A stretch of DNA of 64,000 nucleotides from DYRB01 sp963845265. GTDB taxonomy: Bacteria; Pseudomonadota; Gammaproteobacteria; Chromatiales; Chromatiaceae. A program made the translations under genes and the position numbers. Every line of letters begins with the position of its first letter. The first letter of the stretch is position 1. This document shows positions 45,024 to 54,242 of this stretch, piece after piece. A model generated the notes under the pieces. It was not told where the DNA came from. It searched no databases and worked only from the letters and a program-made list of their open reading frames with translations. The stretch is from assembly GCA_963845265.1 (NCBI GenBank), contig CAWJRN010000014.1:1-64000 (forward strand). The letters run 5' to 3'.

Positions 45024-47338
45024 ATGCATAAAACCACAGGGCGCGCCCTGTCCTTGTCGTTGGGGACAGCGCTCGCGATCGGCGGGAGCGCCGCGGCCTG
45101 GTCCGCGGACAGCCTGCAGGATGTCATGCAGGCCCGCGGCCTGACGGAGAAGGACATCCTCGCCGCGGCCAAGACCTATACACCCACCGGCGGGCGCGAC
45201 GAGTACCTCGCCTTCAGCTCGGGTGGACAGAGTGGCCAGGTGATCGTCTACGGCATCCCGTCCATGCGCCTGCTCAAGTACATCGGGGTCTTTACCCCCG
45301 AGCCCTGGCAGGGCTACGGCTTCGACGACGAGTCCAAGGCCGTCCTGGCCCAGGGCCGCATCGACGGCAAGGACCTCAACTACGGCGACACCCACCACCC
45401 GGCCTTCTCGGAGACCGAGGGCGACTACGACGGGCGCTACCTGTTCATCAACGACAAGGCCAATCCCCGCGTGGCGGTCATCGATCTGAAGGACTTCGAG
45501 ACCAAGCAGATCGTCGTCAACCCCCTGTTCCGCTCGGAGCACGGCGGCGCCTTCGTCACCCCCAATACCGAATATGTCATGGAGGCCACCCAGTATGCGG
45601 CCCCCTACAAGCGACGTGGGCTTTGTCCCCCTGGAGGAGTTCAACGAGAAGTACCGCGGCGGCCTGACCTACTGGGCCTTCGATAAGGAGAAGGGGCGCA
45701 TCGTCCCCGAGGACTCCTTCACCTTCGAGCTGCCGCCCTATAGCCAGGACCTCTCCGACGCCGGCAAGGGGCCCAGCTACGGTTGGGGCTTCACCAACTC
45801 CTTCTGTACCGAGCGCTATGTGGGCGGTATCGAGCGCGGGCGCCCGCCCTTCGAGGCAGGTTGTTCCTCCAAGGACACCGACTTCCTGCACGTGACCAAC
45901 TGGAAGAAGGCCGCGGAGCTGGTCAAGGCCGGCAAGGTCGAGAAGCGCAACGGCATGCCTGTGATCTCCATGGAGCAGGCGGTGGCCGAGGGGCTGCTGT
46001 TCCTGATCCCCGAGCCCAAGAGCCCCCACGGCGTCGACGTGACCCCGGACGGCAAGTTCCTGATCGTCTCCGGCAAGCTCGACAGCCATGCCTCGGTCTA
46101 CAGCTTCGAGAAGATCATGGCGGCCATCAAGGAGGGCAAGTTCGAGGGCAAGGACCCCTACGGGATCCCGATCATCGCCATGCAGGACGCCCTGCAGCGT
46201 CCAGGCCGAGTTGGGACTGGGGCCCTTGCACACCCAGTTCGATTCCAAGCCCTGCATCGCCTATACGTCCCTCTATGTGGACTCCATGGTCGCCAAGTGG
46301 GACTACTGCGAGGGTAAGGTCCTCGACAAGATCTCCATCCACTACAACATCGGTCACCTCATGACCATGGAGGGCGATAGCGTCAACCCGGACGGCAAGT
46401 ATCTGGTCGCCATGAACAAGCTGGCCATCGACCGCTTCAACCCGGTGGGGCCCCTGCACCCGCAGAACCACCAGTTGATCGACATCAGCGGCGACAAGAT
46501 GCAACTGCTCTACGACATGCCGCTGCCGCTGGGCGAGCCCCACTACGTCGTCGCCATCAAGGCCGACAAGCTGCAACCCGAGGTGCGCTACAAGTCCGGC
46601 TGGAACAGCCGCACCGACGAGAAGTCTCCCTATCGCCACCCGCGCCGGCCGCGAGACGACCGAACGCACCTGCGATGCGGACGGCAAGTGCACCGTATCG
46701 GTCAAGGGCACGGTCATCCGCTCCCACATCACCCCTGAGATCATCGAGGTCCAGGAGGGCGATACGGTCAAGATCCACCTGACCAATCTGGAGCGTGCCG
46801 AAGACGAGGTGCACGGCTTCGCGATGTACGGACACGCGGTCCAGCTCTCCATCGAGCCCGGCAAGACCGCCTCTGTGACCATCGAGGCCGACAAGGCCGG
46901 CGTCTACCCTACTACTGCACGGAGTTCTGCTCGGCGCTGCACCTGGAGATGCAGGGCTACCTGCTGGTCCAGCCCAAGGGCTATCAGGCCACGGCGGCCA
47001 CCATGCAGGAAGGGGTCAGCTACACCCAGGCCGACTACGAGACCCAGGTCAAGACCAACATCGAGACCCAGGGCGTGATCGACATGGTGGTTGGCTTCAT
47101 CACCAGCCATAACTTCAAGGACTTCCCGATGGTCGTGGCCCTGGTGGAAGACGCCACCGACCAGCTCGGCTTCGCCAAGGAGTCCAAGGAGAAATCCGAG
47201 GCCGCCGCCGCCAAGGGTGACTGGCAGAACGCCATGCTTTGGGCCAACCAGTGGTGGCAGTACCAGGTCAAGACCGCAGACCTCGGCTTGCGCGCCAAGA
47301 CTTTCCTGGAGGAGAACGGGGCCAAGAAGGTCCAGTAG
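45024..47338 (+). CDS. nosZ: Nitrous oxide reductase, clade II (Sec-dependent), with about four frameshifts
   Basis: Periplasmic copper enzyme reducing N2O to N2. The signal MHKTTGRALSLSLGTALAIGGSAAAW lacks a twin-arginine, and GDTHHPAFSETEGDYDGRY is of the clade II form. The propeller His ligands (DTHH, SEHGGAF, SPHGVDV, NIGHLMTMEGDS, GEPHYVV) and the C-terminal CuA site (CTEFCSALHLEM) are all readable. A C-terminal extension (QADYETQVKT ... ENGAKKVQ) follows. The frame slips near 45605, 46200, 46628 (CCC) and 46910 (a C missing from CCCTACTAC). Because every ligand survives, I favour indel errors. A GTGA-ending hairpin follows the stop. Confidence 0.85.
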
Positions 47339-47366
47339 CGGTCAGTCGTTGGACTGACCCGTATCC

Positions 47367-47388
47367 GAGGGGGGCGTGAGCCCCCCTC
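47367..47388 (+). terminator. Hairpin after nosZ (terminator or attenuator)
   Basis: GAGGGGGGC (47367-47375) pairs with GCCCCCCTC (47380-47388) over a GTGA loop, followed by a weak T-rich tail (CTGTTT). It may lower read-through so that nosZ mRNA exceeds that of the downstream genes, or protect its 3' end. Confidence 0.65.
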
Positions 47389-47434
47389 TCCCTGTTTGGA
47401 ATCGAGAACTCCATCTATCTGTCGAGGTTTTGCC

Positions 47435-47749
47435 ATGAAGTACAAGACCCTGCTATTGATCGCTCCTCTGCTGGTCCTGGCTCCGCTGGCCCAGGCCGCG
47501 GACGACGGACCGACCCTGTATGTCAAAAAGACCTGCGTCGCCTGCCATGGTAAGGACGCCAAGACCCCGATCCTGCCCACTTATCCCAAGATCGCGGGCC
47601 AGAATGCGGAATACGCCTATGCCCAGATGAACGACATCAAGACTGGCGCCCGCAACAACGGTCAGACCGCGGCCATGAAGGGGATCATGCACCTCGTCTC
47701 GGAAGAGGAGATGCGCACCCTGGCCGACTGGGTGGCGACCCTGCCATAG
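47435..47749 (+). CDS. Periplasmic monohaem cytochrome c (NosC-like)
   Basis: A 104-residue class I cytochrome c. Sec signal MKYKTLLLIAPLLVLAPLAQA, haem motif CVACH near residue 35, sixth ligand probably the Met in AAMKGIMHLVSEEE, and a C-terminal helix LADWVATLP. It lies between nosZ and a dihaem cytochrome gene. Clade II clusters carry such cytochromes (NosC1/NosC2) as electron donors to NosZ. I infer the donor role from position. The ATG at 47435 has GAGG about 10 bases upstream. Confidence 0.85.
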   Translation: MKYKTLLLIAPLLVLAPLAQAADDGPTLYVKKTCVACHGKDAKTPILPTYPKIAGQNAEYAYAQMNDIKTGARNNGQTAAMKGIMHLVSEEEMRTLADWVATLP

Positions 47750-47782
47750 GGCCATGTCTTAATCGCCGGGGTCAGGCGCCGA

Positions 47783-47796
47783 TTGACGCTTGTCAA
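47783..47796 (+). promoter_or_regulatory. FNR/DNR-type site before the dihaem cytochrome gene
   Basis: TTGACGCTTGTCAA has perfect TTGA and TCAA half sites spaced by 6, the geometry of FNR-family boxes, 134 bases before the start at 47930. It suggests a second regulated promoter inside the cluster. Confidence 0.55.
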
Positions 47797-47929
47797 GGCC
47801 ACTCACTCGAGCCGGCGTAGGATGTACGGGGTTAGGGGTGGGGCAGGTGCCTAGCCCAGGTAATGCGGCAACCGCGTCTGGGGGCGGACTCCCCGGGGCG
47901 GTCGCAGTCACACGCTGGAGAGTTTCCCA

Positions 47930-48640
47930 ATGAGCAAACATGTCATGTTGAAGGGCCTTGCAGTGGCGGCTGGTGTTGCGTTCGCCCTGGCCCAGGGGTC
48001 CGCATTGGCCTGGAACGAGGAGGGCGGCGAAAAGGACGAGGCCCTGCACTTGGTCGGTGACCCAGAGAACGGGCGCGATGTCTACGAGGTCTGTGCCGCC
48101 TGCCACCTTCCAGAGGGTTGGGGCAGCAAGGACGGGACCTTCCCGCAGCTGGCCGGACAGCATGGTACCGTCGTCATCAAGCAGCTCGCCGACATCCGAG
48201 CCATGAACCGCAACAACCCCACCATGTACCCCTTCGCCCTGCCAAGTTCGATCGGTGGGCCCCAGGCCCTGGCGGACGTGGTTGCCTACATGGCGAAGCT
48301 GCCGATGACCCCGGACAACGGCGTCGGGCCGGGCACGGACCTGGAACTGGGCAAGCAGCTCTACGCAGACAACTGCGTGCGTTGCCACGGGGAGACCGGC
48401 GAGGGCGATGCCGAAAAGTTTTACCCCAAGCTCCATGGTCAGCACTACGAATACATCCTGCGCCAGTTCCGCGAGATCAAGGCTGGTGAGCGCAAGAACG
48501 CCAACCCGGACATGGTCAAGCAGGTGCATGAGTTTACCGAGCAGCAACTGCTGGCGGTGTGCGATTACACCTCGCGGATCAAGCCACCGGCGGACAAGAT
48601 GGCCCCCTCTGCGGACTGGCTAAACCCGGACTTCGACTGA
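47930..48640 (+). CDS. Dihaem cytochrome c4-like protein
   Basis: A 236-residue exported protein with two class I cytochrome domains. The signal covers residues 1-27 (ending ALA). Haem 1 is CAACH near residue 55 and haem 2 CVRCH near 148. Met-containing loops (NPTMYPFALP, NPDMVKQV) probably supply the sixth ligands. The c4 family shuttles electrons to terminal reductases. A TTGA-N6-TCAA site lies upstream and a GC hairpin follows the gene. It probably donates electrons to NosZ or links NosG/NosH to it. Confidence 0.88.
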   Translation: MSKHVMLKGLAVAAGVAFALAQGSALAWNEEGGEKDEALHLVGDPENGRDVYEVCAACHLPEGWGSKDGTFPQLAGQHGTVVIKQLADIRAMNRNNPTMYPFALPSSIGGPQALADVVAYMAKLPMTPDNGVGPGTDLELGKQLYADNCVRCHGETGEGDAEKFYPKLHGQHYEYILRQFREIKAGERKNANPDMVKQVHEFTEQQLLAVCDYTSRIKPPADKMAPSADWLNPDFD

Positions 48641-48664
48641 TCCTGACCCCTTGATCGCGCCGAT

Positions 48665-48693
48665 GGCCCCCGGCAGGCTTTGCACCGGGGGCC
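48665..48693 (+). terminator. GC-rich hairpin after the dihaem cytochrome gene
   Basis: GGCCCCCGG (48665-48673) pairs with CCGGGGGCC (48685-48693) over 11 bases, followed by TTCCTGG. The tail is poor in T, so a partial terminator or mRNA-stabilising hairpin is likely. Confidence 0.6.
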
Positions 48694-48744
48694 TTCCTGG
48701 GGGCGACGTGCGCGTCACCCCTACATGTTGTTTGTAGGCCCACC

Positions 48745-49915
48745 ATGAATGCCGTCGCCCCAACCAAGACCAATCCCCTGGCCTATCTCTTGGTCGCCGC
48801 AGCCCTCGCTCTCCTAGTCGTCATCTACCTGGTCCCGATCTGGTGGGTATCCCTGACGGCGCCCAACTACCCGCCGGAGGCCTTCCCGGACGGGGTCCGT
48901 ATCCACTTCCAGATGAACGGGGTCTTCAACGGCTGCCAGAAGGTGGAGAAGGCCGAGATCACGCGAGACCGAGGCCCTGGACTGTGTCCATGAGATGGAC
49001 ACCATCAATCACTATGTGGGCATGTATCCCATCGCCGCCGGTGGGGTGATCGAGCGGGCCTTCTCGCCCTTCCTGGTGACCATGTTGGGCGTCATGTTGG
49101 TCGGCTTCATCGTCACGAACGCCAAGCTTCGGCTGGTGGTCATGGGGCTCGGCTTTGCCGCCCTGGCCGGCTGGATGGGCCTGTATTTTTATGGCGCCGG
49201 CGGCCTCCAGTACCAGAATCGCGGCTACCTGGAGGCCATGGTGACCTCCATGGACCAGTCCGGCGGCGAGGCCGAGGCCAAGCAGTTGAGTCCGGGTCAG
49301 GCACTGATCGCCCGCCTCAAGGCCGAGCTGTCCAAGTCCATGCCCCAGCCGGAGTCCGCCGCGACGGCGCCGGGGTCCACACCGGACAAGCAGCGCTTCC
49401 TGGACAACCTCAAGACCAGCTTCACCAGCGACCAGGAGCGACGCGGTAGCCAGGAGGCATGGACCGGGTCCGGCAGCCAGATGCTCGTCTGGCACTACCA
49501 GAAGAGTCTGGGGCGCTACTTCAACAACCCCGCCGAGATCGGTCCCATGGCCGCGACCATGAGCGGGGCGGCCCACACCGTCTTCTGGCTCCTCATCGGC
49601 GCCATGCTGCTGTTGCTCTGGGGGGCGCGCAAGAGCAGTGGCCTGCTGTACTGGCTCCTGGTGCTGGTCCCCATCGCCCTGCCACTGTTCTTCCTCATCG
49701 ACTACTCGGCCTGGCTCTGGTGGTATGGCCACACTCTGAACGATATGGGTGCCTTCACCGTCAAGCCCTTCATGCCGACGGTCTTCGGTCAGGGCAAGGT
49801 CGCCCAGTTCGCCACCCACTCCTATCCTTCCATCGGCTTCGGGTTGATGCTGGCCATGAGTGTGGTGCTTGCCGTGGCGGCCCTGTTGCGGCGCAAGGCT
49901 CTGCGCGGCGGGTGA
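48745..49915 (+). CDS. nosB: NosB-like membrane protein of the clade II nos cluster (one frameshift)
   Basis: About 390 residues. TM1 near 14-32 (YLLVAAALALLVVIYLVPIWWVSL) is followed by a short extracytoplasmic loop with NGCQ and DCVHEMDTINHYVGMYPI, then four more membrane segments, two before and two after a long soluble insert (GEAEAKQLSPG ... TGSGSQML). The frame breaks at 48963-48965, where an extra base separates AEIT from ETEALDCVHEMD. Position and topology match NosB, a polytopic protein of unknown function peculiar to clade II clusters. It probably helps NosZ maturation. The symbol is assigned from context. Confidence 0.7.
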
Positions 49916-49928
49916 GCGGCGACCCCAC

Positions 49929-51437
49929 ATGAATAGCCGGCAATGGTGGATGCGGCGCGGTTGGCGCCTGGGGTTTTCCTGCGCCCGCCACCCGCGCCCC
50001 TTATCCACCCTACGCGATGGCCGGATCACCGAGGCGCGTAGGGTGGATAAGCGAAGCGCATCCACCGCAAACCCATGTGGGTTGGCCATAGGGATCCTGC
50101 TATTGGTTTGGATCCCGGTCACTCTGGGGCAGGCGGCATACCCACCCTTCCAGCCACTGGTAGACGCGGCGGAGTCCGGCGCCGTCCTGACGCCGCCTCC
50201 AGGCACCTACGCCGGCCCGGTGGTGGTGGATAAGCCCCTGACCATCGACGGGGCAGGGCAGGTGACCATCGATGGTGGCGGCCACGGCACCGTGGTCCTG
50301 CTCAAGACTAGCGGTGCCACGCTCAAGGGGTTGCGCCTGACCAACTCCGGCAACTCCCACAACGACATCGATTCGGGTGTGCAGGTGCGTGGCAACTTCA
50401 ATGTCATCAAGGACAATGAGATCGACGACTGCCTGTTCGGTGTCGATCTGCAGCAGTCCGAGGACAACATCGTGCGGCGCAACCGCATCTCCTCCAAGGC
50501 GGTGGACCTGGGGATCCGAGGCGATGCCGTCCGACTCTGGTACAGCTTCCGCAACCAGGTCACCGACAACATCATCCGCGACTCCCGTGACACCGTGGTC
50601 TGGTACTCGCGCGACAACCTGATTGCCCGCAACGATGCCCGCGGCGGACGCTATTCCCTGCACTTCATGTACTCACAGACTAATCGGGTCGAAGACAACC
50701 ACTACGAGGGCAACTCGGTGGGGATCTTCCTCATGTACAGCGATGGTGTCACAGTGCGCAACAACCTCATCGCCAATGCAGCCGGCGCCACCGGCATCGG
50801 CATCGGCTTCAAGGAGACCTCGGACGTCACCATTGAGGGCAACCGGGTGCTCTATTGCGCGGTCGGGCTCTATCTCGATGTCTCTCCCTACCAGCCCGGA
50901 AGCAGCAACCGCATCCGCGACAACCTCATTGCTTACAACGGTGTGGGGGTGCGGTTCCTCAATGACTGGGAGGGTAATGCCTTCATCGGCAACAAGTTTC
51001 AGGGCAACATCACCCAGGTGGTGGTGGAGGGCGGCAAGACCGCCAACCGTAACCACTGGGAGGGCAACTACTGGGACGACTACGAGGGCTTCGACCGCGA
51101 TGGCGACGGTGTCGGGGATACCCCCTACGCCCTTTACGACTACGCCGACCGTCTCTGGATGGACGTTCCCCCCGCGCAGTTTTTCAAAGGCTCACCCCTG
51201 CTTGAGGTGCTCGACTTCCTCGAACGCCTGGCGCCCCTGTCCGCTCCCGACCTGATGGTGCGCGACGAGCGCCCCCTGTGGGGCGCCGAGGTCGAACTGG
51301 CCATTGCCGACTCGACGGCGGCCCTGCCTGGTGGGCGGGGCGAGGCGGTCCCCGAGGATGAGGTGCCGACTCAACCCAAGGGTGCGGGTGGCTACGACGC
51401 CCTCGATGCCCTGCGTGGTGCCCTAGATGCGAAGTAA
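49929..51437 (+). CDS. nosD: NosD, periplasmic copper-centre assembly protein
   Basis: A CASH/right-handed beta-helix protein needed, with NosFY, for building the CuZ centre of NosZ. Parallel repeats run from about residue 90 to 400 (GVQVRGNFNVIKDNEIDDCLFGVDLQQSEDN, RYSLHFMYSQTNRVEDNHYEGNSVGIFLMYSDG; each a rung of the helix), and RNHWEGNYWDDYEGFDRDGDGVGD is the conserved NosD end. The real signal (LAIGILLLVWIPVTLGQA) starts near 50082. Between the ATG at 49929 and the signal the frame crosses a REP pair (RRVDKRSASTA), so the true start may be TTG 50082. No stop interrupts it. Confidence 0.88.
   Translation: MNSRQWWMRRGWRLGFSCARHPRPLSTLRDGRITEARRVDKRSASTANPCGLAIGILLLVWIPVTLGQAAYPPFQPLVDAAESGAVLTPPPGTYAGPVVVDKPLTIDGAGQVTIDGGGHGTVVLLKTSGATLKGLRLTNSGNSHNDIDSGVQVRGNFNVIKDNEIDDCLFGVDLQQSEDNIVRRNRISSKAVDLGIRGDAVRLWYSFRNQVTDNIIRDSRDTVVWYSRDNLIARNDARGGRYSLHFMYSQTNRVEDNHYEGNSVGIFLMYSDGVTVRNNLIANAAGATGIGIGFKETSDVTIEGNRVLYCAVGLYLDVSPYQPGSSNRIRDNLIAYNGVGVRFLNDWEGNAFIGNKFQGNITQVVVEGGKTANRNHWEGNYWDDYEGFDRDGDGVGDTPYALYDYADRLWMDVPPAQFFKGSPLLEVLDFLERLAPLSAPDLMVRDERPLWGAEVELAIADSTAALPGGRGEAVPEDEVPTQPKGAGGYDALDALRGALDAK
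49945..50068. repeat. REP pair (REPIN) at the nosB-nosD junction
   Basis: An inverted pair of the GTAGGGTGGAT subtype: TTATCCACCCTACG at about 50001-50014 and GTAGGGTGGATAAGCGAAGC at 50039-50058 with GCATCCACC, plus a diverged GGTGGATGCGGCGCGG unit at 49945. It lies in frame inside the annotated 5' part of nosD. Confidence 0.8.
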
Positions 51438-51445
51438 CGATTCAG

Positions 51446-51476
51446 TAGGGTCCGCTGTGCGGACCGCACCGGCCCC
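51446..51476. repeat. REP-like hairpin, GGTCCGC/GCGGACC subtype
   Basis: GGTCCGC (51449-51455) and GCGGACC (51459-51465) with a TGT loop, introduced by GTAGG and closed by GCACCGGC. It lies between nosD and nosG; a related GTAGGGTGCGG unit lies at 28831. Confidence 0.65.
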
Positions 51477-51490
51477 AAGGTCAGATTGCG

Positions 51491-52363
51491 ATGAATGAAC
51501 GAGGAACGGGAAAGAAGCCGAAGCCCCCCCTGAGCAGAGTCCGCCGCGAGCAGAATCGCCGGGAGTTCCTGCGCACCCTGGGCCTTGGCGTCGGCATGGT
51601 CGGGGTCTCCCTGGCCGGTCTGGCCCCCTTGATCGGGAATGCCAATGCCCGGTTGCGACCGCCCGGGGCACTCAAGGACCTGCTTGACGAGCAGCAGTTT
51701 CTCGCCGCCTGCATCAAGTGCGGTCAGTGCGTGCAGGTCTGCCCGGTTGAGGCCATCCAACTCGCCGATCTGACCGATGGGGTTGGGGTCGGAGTGCCCT
51801 TTATCGACGCCCGGGCCCAGGCCTGCGATTTTTCCTGTGACGGGCTCCAGTGCGTGCTCGCCTGCCCCACGGGCGCCCTGACCCACGACTTGAACTTCCC
51901 CGCGGATACACGTATGGGCTTCGCCCGGCTGGATCGGCCGGACGCCTGTCTCGCCATGCAGGGCAAGGGGTTCAAGGGTCTCGCCCGGGGGCCGGAGTTT
52001 GTCGGTATGCTGCGCTACGCCGAGGTGGACCGCTGGACCCCGGTTCCGGTGGCGGAGCATCCCTACGACCTGGAGCTGTGCGACCTGTGCGTGCGCCAGT
52101 GCCCCATCGAGATCCGCATCCTCGAGTGTGCCGCTGAGAAGCCGCCGGAGCCCGGCCAGATCGCCCGGGTGGCCGAGAAGATCGGCAACGAGTGCCCGCC
52201 CCGTCATGCCATCGCCCTGGAGCCCAAGCCCGGCGGCGGTGTCGGCATGATGCCGGTGATCAAGGACGGCTGCGTCGGTTGCGGGGTCTGCGAGATGGTC
52301 TGCCCGGTGGAGCCGACCGCCATCGTCATCGACATCGACCGGGTGACGGAGGTGCCGGTATGA
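51491..52363 (+). CDS. nosG: NosG, Tat-exported ferredoxin-type protein (NapG-like)
   Basis: A 290-residue periplasmic iron-sulfur protein. Twin-arginine signal NRREFLRTLGLGVGMVGVSLAGLAP is near residues 19-43. Four [4Fe-4S] motifs follow: CIKCGQCVQVCP, CDGLQCVLACP with an upstream Cys, CDLCVRQCP, and CVGCGVCEMVCP. It is homologous to NapG and passes electrons from the membrane partner NosH towards the cytochromes of the N2O-reduction chain. The ATG at 51491 follows AAGGT. nosH starts inside its stop codon (ATGA). A REP-like hairpin lies just upstream. Confidence 0.92.
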   Translation: MNERGTGKKPKPPLSRVRREQNRREFLRTLGLGVGMVGVSLAGLAPLIGNANARLRPPGALKDLLDEQQFLAACIKCGQCVQVCPVEAIQLADLTDGVGVGVPFIDARAQACDFSCDGLQCVLACPTGALTHDLNFPADTRMGFARLDRPDACLAMQGKGFKGLARGPEFVGMLRYAEVDRWTPVPVAEHPYDLELCDLCVRQCPIEIRILECAAEKPPEPGQIARVAEKIGNECPPRHAIALEPKPGGGVGMMPVIKDGCVGCGVCEMVCPVEPTAIVIDIDRVTEVPV

Positions 52364-53337
52364 GCTACATCCTCGACTCCCTGCGTCACCTGTTGGGTCT
52401 CAGCGTCGGGCGTCCTGCCCCCGAGCGTCAGTCCCAGGAGGTCAAGTTCATCTATGAGCAGAAGGCCAAGGAGCGCCTGACCAAGGAGCACCTGGAGGCC
52501 ATCGAGGCGGCCCACGCCAGGACCGCCAAGCGCCACAAGTGGCGCAATCGGCGCTGGATCACGCTCATCGTGGTCAACCTGCTGTTTGTCGTGTCCTTCC
52601 AGTTCGACGTCCAGTTGGTCGAGGGGGCCATGACCGCCTCGCGGGTGGTGGGCTTCCACTTCGCCGACCTCAACTCGGCCCTCCAGGTCATGCTGGCCTT
52701 CAAGCACGTGGTGCTGAACCTGGTGATCGGGACGGTGACGGTCCTGATCCTTTGGTGGCTGCTGGGCGGTCGGACCTTTTGCTCCTGGGCCTGCCCCTAT
52801 CACCTGATCGCAGAGTGGGCCGAGTGGCTGCACCTGAAGCTGGCGGCGCGCAAGTGGGTGCGCGACATCCGCTTCCACCGCGCCGTGCGTTCAGTCTTCT
52901 ATGTGGTTTTCGCCGTTCTGACCGCGGCGACGGGCTATACGGTCTTCGAGACCATCTCGCCCACCGGCATCGCCAGCCGCGCCCTGATCTATGGCCCCGG
53001 GTTGGCCCTGGTTTGGGTCATGGCCCTGCTGTTGTTCGAGGTCTTTGTCTCCCGCCGGGCCTGGTGCCGCTACGTTTGCCCCATCGGCCTGACCTACGGC
53101 CTGGTCGGTCTGACATCGCCGCTGCGGGTGCAATACAAGGTGGACGCCTGCCACCACGAGGGAGACTGCCGCAAGGTCTGCCTGGTCCCCCATGTACTCG
53201 ATATCACCATCAAGGGCCGTGCCCAAGACACCCATGTGGACGTGGCCGCGGACTGTACCCGATGCGGGCTGTGCGTGGACATCTGTCCCACCGATTCCCT
53301 GACCTTCAAGGTCAAGGGCCTAGACAAGGTACTCTGA
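52360..53337 (+). CDS. nosH: NosH, membrane ferredoxin/quinol-oxidising protein (NapH-like)
   Basis: A 325-residue NapH-family protein with four membrane helices from about residue 63. Cys-rich CSWACPYHL and CRYVCPIGL motifs stand at membrane ends, and two C-terminal [4Fe-4S] motifs follow (CHHEGDCRKVCLVP and CTRCGLCVDICP). It should oxidise menaquinol and hand electrons to NosG. The start overlaps the nosG stop by 4 bases, and nosF begins at its final base. Confidence 0.92.
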   Translation: MSYILDSLRHLLGLSVGRPAPERQSQEVKFIYEQKAKERLTKEHLEAIEAAHARTAKRHKWRNRRWITLIVVNLLFVVSFQFDVQLVEGAMTASRVVGFHFADLNSALQVMLAFKHVVLNLVIGTVTVLILWWLLGGRTFCSWACPYHLIAEWAEWLHLKLAARKWVRDIRFHRAVRSVFYVVFAVLTAATGYTVFETISPTGIASRALIYGPGLALVWVMALLLFEVFVSRRAWCRYVCPIGLTYGLVGLTSPLRVQYKVDACHHEGDCRKVCLVPHVLDITIKGRAQDTHVDVAADCTRCGLCVDICPTDSLTFKVKGLDKVL

Positions 53338-54182
53338 TGATCCAGTGCGACGCAGTCAGCAAACGCTTCGGTCGGGTCGAGGTCCTCAAGGCCCTGGACC
53401 TGACCATCGAGCGCGGGCACCGGGTCGCCCTGGTGGGTTCCAACGGGGCCGGCAAGACCACCCTGATCCGCTGCCTGCTGGGTGAGTATCGCTGCGAGGG
53501 GCGCATCACCATCGACGGCCTGGACCCTCGCGCCCAGCGTACCGAGGTCCTGGCCAAGGTTGGGTTCGTCCCCCAGTTGCCCCCGCCGCTGAAGATGCCC
53601 GTGGGCCAGCTCCTGCGCTTCGCCGCCGGGGTCTGCGACGCCGATCCGCAGCGCATGGTGGACGTGGCCGCCCGCCTCGGCCTGGACGCGGAGCGCTTCC
53701 GCCGCCAGCCCTTCGTCAAGCTCTCCGGCGGCCAGAAACAGAAGCTGCTCATCAGCATCGCCCTCGGGCGCGACGCCGAGCTCCTGGTGCTCGACGAGCC
53801 CGCCGCCAACCTCGACCCCGAGGCCCGTCATGGCTTCTTCCGGCTGCTCGCCGAGAAACAGGGGCAGGCGGCCATGCTGATCTCCAGCCATCGCCTCGAC
53901 GAGGTGGCACCTTTGGTCAATCGGGTCATTGAGCTCGACCAGGGCCGGGTCGTCCTGGACGACCGGGTGGCCGACCTGGTGGACCTGGCCAGCCGGCTGC
54001 GTTGCTCCGTTGGTCTGCTCAGGCCGGACGAGGCCTTCGGCCGCGCCATAGCCGAGTGGGGCTTCACCGGTGATGAGGGAGGGCTGCGTTGGGAGGGCCT
54101 GGTTGCGGGTCCGGACCGGCTGCGCTTCCTTGGGCGTGCTGTCGCGCTACGCCGCCCTGTTGGCCCACATCCGTATGGATGA
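53337..54182 (+). CDS. nosF: NosF, ABC transporter ATP-binding protein (C-terminus possibly frameshifted)
   Basis: A 281-residue ABC ATPase: Walker A GSNGAGKTT at residues 34-42, signature LSGGQKQK, Walker B LLVLDEPAANLDP, switch His in LISSHRLDEV. With NosY it forms the transporter that supports NosD in CuZ assembly. The start overlaps the nosH stop (TGATG). Near the end, at the GGG run 54132-54134, the frame as read gives GRAVALRRPVGPHPYG. One base fewer gives LGVLSRYAALLAHIRMDEAP, which looks more protein-like, but that frame then runs into nosL, so the true end is uncertain. Confidence 0.88.
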   Translation: MIQCDAVSKRFGRVEVLKALDLTIERGHRVALVGSNGAGKTTLIRCLLGEYRCEGRITIDGLDPRAQRTEVLAKVGFVPQLPPPLKMPVGQLLRFAAGVCDADPQRMVDVAARLGLDAERFRRQPFVKLSGGQKQKLLISIALGRDAELLVLDEPAANLDPEARHGFFRLLAEKQGQAAMLISSHRLDEVAPLVNRVIELDQGRVVLDDRVADLVDLASRLRCSVGLLRPDEAFGRAIAEWGFTGDEGGLRWEGLVAGPDRLRFLGRAVALRRPVGPHPYG

Positions 54183-54242
54183 GGCCCCAGCCCAGGTCCC
54201 AGGCGAGTCTTTGGCAGGGCCCCCGCTGACGGGAGGTTGTCA

